The position numbers and the translations under genes were made by a program. From Clostridia bacterium (GTDB lineage: Bacteria > Bacillota > Clostridia > Christensenellales > HGM11417): a stretch of 7,956 nt of DNA. The stretch lies in NCBI GenBank assembly GCA_028700355.1, contig JAQVSX010000022.1:1-7956 (forward strand), in the 5' to 3' direction. Every line of letters starts with the position of its first letter. Position 1 is the first letter of the stretch. Below are positions 5,323 through 7,956 of the stretch, one piece after another. A model generated the notes under the pieces. The model saw only the letters and a list, made by a program, of their open reading frames with translations. It searched no databases and had not been told where the DNA came from.

Positions 5323-5906
5323 AAGAAAAAATGACAAAGTGGTTTACTCCATTTAGGTTTGCTGTGCCCGAAGCTTATGAGGAATGGTTTGAACAGCTTG
5401 CGGCTGAGGGCTGGCATCCGATAAAGGTGGGGCATATAAATTCAATGAAAATGAAATTTGAAAAAGGCGAGATAACAAAATACCGTTATGTAGTAGATAT
5501 GCAAGTAAATCCTCGTAAGGACTATTTGCAGATATATCAAGATTTCGGATGGGAATTTGTCGGCAGAATGTCAAGCCTTTTTGTATGGCGCAAAAAGTAT
5601 GAAGAAACAAAGCCCGAATCGTTTAGTGACAAGGAAAGCGCAGCTAAGCGAACAAAGAAGTTTATCACGCTTTTATCTGTAATATCTACGGTTTTCTGTT
5701 GCGGATTCATAGCGCTTGCTGTATTATTCGGGGTGTATTTTACCCGCCTAAACTCGGAAGAACAATACATTCAATTTGTAATAGGTTTGATTTTCAGCGG
5801 CGCAATGTCATTTTTTATGATTTCTAGGCTTAGGCAGTTTGTAAAATATAAAGAAAAACATAAAAAAACAGAGAGTAAGGAAAAAAAATTATCTAAATTG
5901 CGATAA
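5319..5906 (+). CDS. DUF2812 domain membrane protein, partner of PadR
   Basis: The 195-residue product carries a DUF2812 domain at about residues 8-92. Recognisable pieces are the start WFTPFRFAVPEAYEEWFEQLAAEGWHP, FEKGEITKYRYVVD (47-60), DYLQIYQDFGWEFVG (68-82) and LFVWRKK (87-93). Two hydrophobic helices follow (about 115-141 and 152-170), then a highly Lys/Glu-rich tail. The soluble domain therefore sits N-terminally on a two-helix membrane anchor. DUF2812 has no settled biochemical function. It is frequently encoded directly after a PadR regulator in Firmicutes, which suggests a sensor or co-regulator role at the membrane. Its ATG overlaps the padR stop as ATGA, so it depends on padR translation and on the palindrome-controlled promoter. 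Confidence 0.85.
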   Translation: MKEKMTKWFTPFRFAVPEAYEEWFEQLAAEGWHPIKVGHINSMKMKFEKGEITKYRYVVDMQVNPRKDYLQIYQDFGWEFVGRMSSLFVWRKKYEETKPESFSDKESAAKRTKKFITLLSVISTVFCCGFIALAVLFGVYFTRLNSEEQYIQFVIGLIFSGAMSFFMISRLRQFVKYKEKHKKTESKEKKLSKLR

Positions 5907-5937
5907 CATCTGTAATTATAGAAAGTTATGATGATAA

Positions 5938-5962
5938 CAATGCCTTAAATGCGTTGCTTTTT
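5938..5962 (+). terminator. Possible weak terminator after the DUF2812 gene
   Basis: CAATGC (5938-5943) can pair with GCGTTG (5951-5956), with one T-G pair, followed by CTTTTTA. The stem is only six base pairs, and its right half overlaps the -35 box proposed for the next gene, so the call is tentative. Confidence 0.3.
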
Positions 5963-5981
5963 ATCGGCAATACACTATAAT
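5954..5981 (+). promoter_or_regulatory. Promoter of the CPBP protease gene
   Basis: TTGCTT (5954-5959) and a perfect TATAAT (5976-5981) are separated by 16 bases. The expected start, about seven bases after the -10 box, falls on the ATG at 5988. This favours 5988 over the in-frame ATG at 5949, which lies upstream of the promoter. Confidence 0.55.
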
Positions 5982-5987
5982 ATTATT

Positions 5988-6800
5988 ATGGCAAAGAGAA
6001 TTAAAATAGGTATAAAAAATTTACAGATAATTTTTTTGTCGGCGTTTTTTGTTTTGGTGCTGCTAATAGATGTTTGGGGCATAAAATTTTCAAGCGACGC
6101 TTTAATGAATGAATTTATCAGCGTAATAATCACAAGGGGGCTGGGGGGCGTTTTTGCCGTTATGCTTGCCGCCGAATATAAATTTGACATATTTTCATTT
6201 AAAAACAGAAATATAACTAAATCTTTAATAATAATACTACCCTTTATAATAGTGTGCATAAACAATTTGCCCATATACGCACTTATAAGCGGTAATGCGG
6301 CGGTAACAAAATCCGAATATATATTTATGTTTTTGCTCTCCTGCCTTTCCATAGGTTTTTTTGAAGAAATGCTTTTCCGCGGCGCAATACTTTTGATGAT
6401 ATTAAAAAAGATGGGCGGCAGTCGTAAACAGATTTTTTTAGGTACTGTTATTTCGTCTGTGATATTTGCGCTGTTTCATATTTTTAACTTATTTGCAGGG
6501 GCAGGCGTGGGGGAAACATTATTGCAGGTAGGCTATACATTTTTGACGGGTTGTATGTGGTCGCTTGTACTAATAATTACCCGCAATATTTGGGTTTGCG
6601 CAGCACTACACGCAGTATATAATTTTTGCGGTCTTTTGGTGGTAAGGCTGGGCGAGGGCAGGCTGTGGGATACTCCCACAATAATAATAACTGCCGTAAT
6701 AGCAGTACTTGCTGCATTGTATTATATATATATGTTTACTAAAATTGATAAAGATAATGTTGATAAATTGTATAATAGGGAAACTCAAATAGCCCCTTGA
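5988..6800 (+). CDS. CPBP family intramembrane glutamic protease (CAAX-like)
   Basis: From ATG 5988 the protein has 270 residues and about eight membrane helices. The three CPBP/ABI signatures are intact: EEMLFR with Glu126, Glu127 and Arg131; FALFH with Phe160 and His164; and HAVYN with His208 and Asn212. These form the catalytic site inside the membrane. Bacterial relatives include the type II CAAX prenyl protease Rce1 fold, bacteriocin self-immunity proteins and processing enzymes. No bacteriocin gene or prenylated substrate is visible here, so the substrate is unknown. The open frame reaches back to ATG 5949, but that start lies before the predicted promoter. No Shine-Dalgarno is seen before 5988, and the mRNA may be leaderless. 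The C-terminal tail (251-270) is charged and probably cytoplasmic. It is the last + strand gene before a minus-strand peptide gene. Confidence 0.9.
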   Translation: MAKRIKIGIKNLQIIFLSAFFVLVLLIDVWGIKFSSDALMNEFISVIITRGLGGVFAVMLAAEYKFDIFSFKNRNITKSLIIILPFIIVCINNLPIYALISGNAAVTKSEYIFMFLLSCLSIGFFEEMLFRGAILLMILKKMGGSRKQIFLGTVISSVIFALFHIFNLFAGAGVGETLLQVGYTFLTGCMWSLVLIITRNIWVCAALHAVYNFCGLLVVRLGEGRLWDTPTIIITAVIAVLAALYYIYMFTKIDKDNVDKLYNRETQIAP

Positions 6801-6856
6801 ATAATATATAACAGCGGGCTTTGTACTGTACTGTTTTCAGAGTTTATTTTACCCTC

Positions 6857-6891
6857 AAAAAAAAATGCTATTCAGCAGAAACTGAATAGCA
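6857..6891 (-). terminator. Terminator of the small peptide gene
   Basis: A ten-base-pair perfect stem (6866-6875 with 6882-6891, six-base loop) is followed on the minus strand by nine T (6865-6857). On the + strand no T tract follows, so it serves the minus-strand peptide gene that stops at 6926. It may also lie in the 3' region of the convergent CPBP transcript. Confidence 0.88.
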
Positions 6892-6910
6892 AAGTATTTT
6901 ACTTAAATTT

Positions 6911-6928
6911 TAGTACATAAATGTACTA
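6911..6928. repeat. Perfect palindrome containing the peptide gene's stop codon
   Basis: TAGTACAT (6911-6918) and ATGTACTA (6921-6928) form an inverted repeat with a two-base centre. Read on the minus strand it starts exactly with the TAG stop codon of the small peptide gene. As RNA it could form a seven-pair hairpin with a four-base loop. It lies between the stop codon and the terminator. It could be an mRNA-stability or processing element or a protein site. Confidence 0.6.
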
Positions 6929-6991
6929 TTTCTTTTTTGTGTCAGCAGGCTTAGCAGCGGGCTTTGCAGCGGGTTTTTGACATTTTGCCAT
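6926..6991 (-). CDS. 21-residue Lys/Pro/Ala-repeat peptide, unrecognised
   Basis: This short frame reads MAKCQ, then KPAA, KPAA and KPAD, then TKKK. At DNA level the middle is a degenerate 12-base tandem repeat (CCCGCTGCAAAG, CCCGCTGCTAAG, then CCTGCTGAC). Evidence that it is real is its setting: AAGGAGG at 7007-7001 lies nine bases before the ATG, the TAG stop is clean, and a strong terminator sits 35 bases downstream. A TGNTATAAT-type promoter lies upstream. The peptide is highly basic, with seven Lys and one acidic residue. It contains one Cys and no hydrophobic segment, so it is probably soluble and may bind nucleic acid or ribosomes. Its KPAA repeats resemble the tails of histone H1-like or HU-like bacterial proteins, but that resemblance may be compositional. 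It is too short for usual gene callers. No function is assigned. Confidence 0.65.
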   Translation of the reverse strand: MAKCQKPAAKPAAKPADTKKK

Positions 6992-7101
6992 TTTTCCCTT
7001 CCTCCTTACTTAATGCGGAAATCTATAAATAGCACCTAAACATATTTTTGCTAAAAAAATAATATATGAAGGCTCTATTTAATGCTTTCCTAATTGTCTA
7101 T

Positions 7102-7110
7102 ATTATATCA
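7102..7110 (-). promoter_or_regulatory. Extended -10 promoter candidate for the small peptide gene
   Basis: On the minus strand TGATATAAT (7110-7102) is an extended -10 element (TG-N-TATAAT). No good -35 is present; the upstream region is T-rich. The start would be near 7095, giving a leader of about 100 bases before the peptide ATG. The leader is AT-rich with no clear conserved element. The remainder of 7111-7258 is AT-rich with A and T runs and holds no gene or clear ychF terminator that I can support. Confidence 0.45.
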
Positions 7111-7258
7111 CTGTTATAAAAAAAGAGTATCGTTTTTTTTAAAAAATTATAAAAAATTTTTGTAAATTAACTAATACAATAGGAAATAGAAATAATCTAA
7201 GAGTGTTTGTTTTAAATGACGGGATTTGCGCCTCCGCATTACTTTTTTGGCGGCATTA

Positions 7259-7956
7259 TTACACATTAAACCTAAACAGCATTACATCTCCGTCTTTAAC
7301 AGTATAATCTCTGCCTTCGGAGCGAACTTTGCCTTTTTCCTTTGCGGCGTTAAAGCTGCCGCACTGCATAAGCGTTTCATAGTCGACAACTTCGGCACGG
7401 ATAAAGCCCCTTTCAAAATCTGTGTGTATTTTGCCCGCCGCCTGCGCCGCCTTTGTTCCTTTTTCTATTGTCCAAGCACGGGTTTCTTTTTCTCCCGCAG
7501 TCAGAAAGCTGATTAGCCCGAGTAGGTTATAGCAGGCTGCGATAAGAAGGTCAAGTCCGCTGCTTTTTATGCCTAAATCTTCCATAAACATTTTTCTGTC
7601 GCTGTCGTTTAAAGAGACAAGCTCTTGCTCTATTTTGGCGCACAGTGCAACGCATTCGGCATTATGCTCTTTTGCATAATCAGATACTGTTTGAGCGTAT
7701 TTGCTGTCATATGGGCTGCTTAAATTGTCTTCTGAAATATTCGCAACATATATGACGGGCTTATTTGTAAGTAAAAAAAGCTCGTCGATAAAGGGCTTTT
7801 CTTCTTTGTTCGGCAAAAAATCCCTTGCGGGCTTTTGCTGCGAAAGATGGTTAAAGAGTTTTTGCAGCGCTTCGCTTTGCAAGACATATTTTTTGTCGCC
7901 CGTTTTAATAAGGCTCTTTGCCTCGTCAAGCCTTTTTTCCACGCTTTCGAGGTCAG
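7259..7956 (-). CDS. ychF: Redox-regulated ATPase YchF, C-terminal part
   Basis: YchF is an Obg-family P-loop ATPase that binds ribosomes and takes part in stress and translation control. The frame is open to the right edge of the window, so 231 C-terminal residues of about 365 are present. The nucleotide-binding G1-G3 motifs lie outside. Visible parts are the helical domain beginning DLESVEKRLDEAKS, NKPVIYVANISED (the region holding the altered G4 motif of this family), and the TGS domain, including LISFLTAGEKETRAWTIEKGTKAAQAAGKIHTDFERGFIRAEV and the hallmark end DGDVMLFRFNV. The GTG at 7942 is an internal codon, not a start. Length and ending match the family with no sign of disruption. It is convergent with the CPBP gene and lies upstream of the small peptide gene on the same strand, separated by about 270 bases. 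Confidence 0.97.
   Translation of the reverse strand, partial: DLESVEKRLDEAKSLIKTGDKKYVLQSEALQKLFNHLSQQKPARDFLPNKEEKPFIDELFLLTNKPVIYVANISEDNLSSPYDSKYAQTVSDYAKEHNAECVALCAKIEQELVSLNDSDRKMFMEDLGIKSSGLDLLIAACYNLLGLISFLTAGEKETRAWTIEKGTKAAQAAGKIHTDFERGFIRAEVVDYETLMQCGSFNAAKEKGKVRSEGRDYTVKDGDVMLFRFNV

Noticed and set aside
7120..7180. Runs of T and A around 7130-7165 as a ychF terminator
   Set aside because: There is no GC-containing stem with a correctly placed T tract on the minus strand, only alternating A/T runs.
7226..7516. A 96-codon + strand frame opposite the end of ychF
   Set aside because: It is antisense to the conserved TGS domain coding region and has no supporting signals.

Overview
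The window looks like chromosome of a low-GC Gram-positive anaerobe of the class Clostridia, probably an Oscillospiraceae/Ruminococcaceae-like gut lineage. This rests on the divergent rpmB / yloU-fakA arrangement typical of Firmicutes, strong AGGAGG-type ribosome binding sites, sigma-A-type promoters with 16-17 bp spacers, a PadR-DUF2812 pair and tRNA genes with encoded CCA. The lineage is inferred from gene content only.

Layout. Bases 1-190 hold the 3' end of a + strand membrane protein. Bases 418-1158 (minus) encode an unrecognised, extremely AT-rich polytopic membrane protein with its own promoter. A tRNA-Thr(GGU) gene (minus) follows, with a consensus promoter and a strong terminator. Between it and fakA is an AT-rich gap containing an unexplained GC-rich patch of about 45 bases. 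Bases 1784-3828 (minus) carry yloU (Asp23/Gls24 family) and fakA (fatty-acid kinase ATPase subunit, YloV/DAK2 family), transcribed from a promoter divergent to that of rpmB (ribosomal protein L28, 4040-4231, +). Downstream on the + strand are tRNA-Leu(UAG) and tRNA-Gly(GCC), co-transcribed and followed by a terminator, then a separately transcribed tRNA-Gly(CCC) that differs from the GCC copy at only three positions.

Bases 4924-5906 form a compact regulatory unit: a promoter covered by two matching 17-bp palindromes, a PadR-family repressor, and a DUF2812 membrane protein whose start codon overlaps the padR stop. A CPBP (CAAX-like) intramembrane protease follows at 5988-6800, with a -10 box so close to the ATG that the mRNA may be leaderless. 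Bases 6857-7110 (minus) hold a complete small transcription unit for a 21-residue Lys/Pro/Ala-repeat peptide, with promoter candidate, near-perfect Shine-Dalgarno, ORF, palindrome at the stop codon and terminator. The window ends inside ychF (minus), the conserved Obg-family ATPase.

Most of the window is housekeeping: lipid salvage, ribosome, tRNAs and a translation-associated ATPase. The parts most worth a second look are the 21-residue peptide gene, the palindrome-controlled PadR/DUF2812 module, the AT-rich membrane gene beside tRNA-Thr, and the GC-rich intergenic patch. I found no clear novel defence or mobile system.
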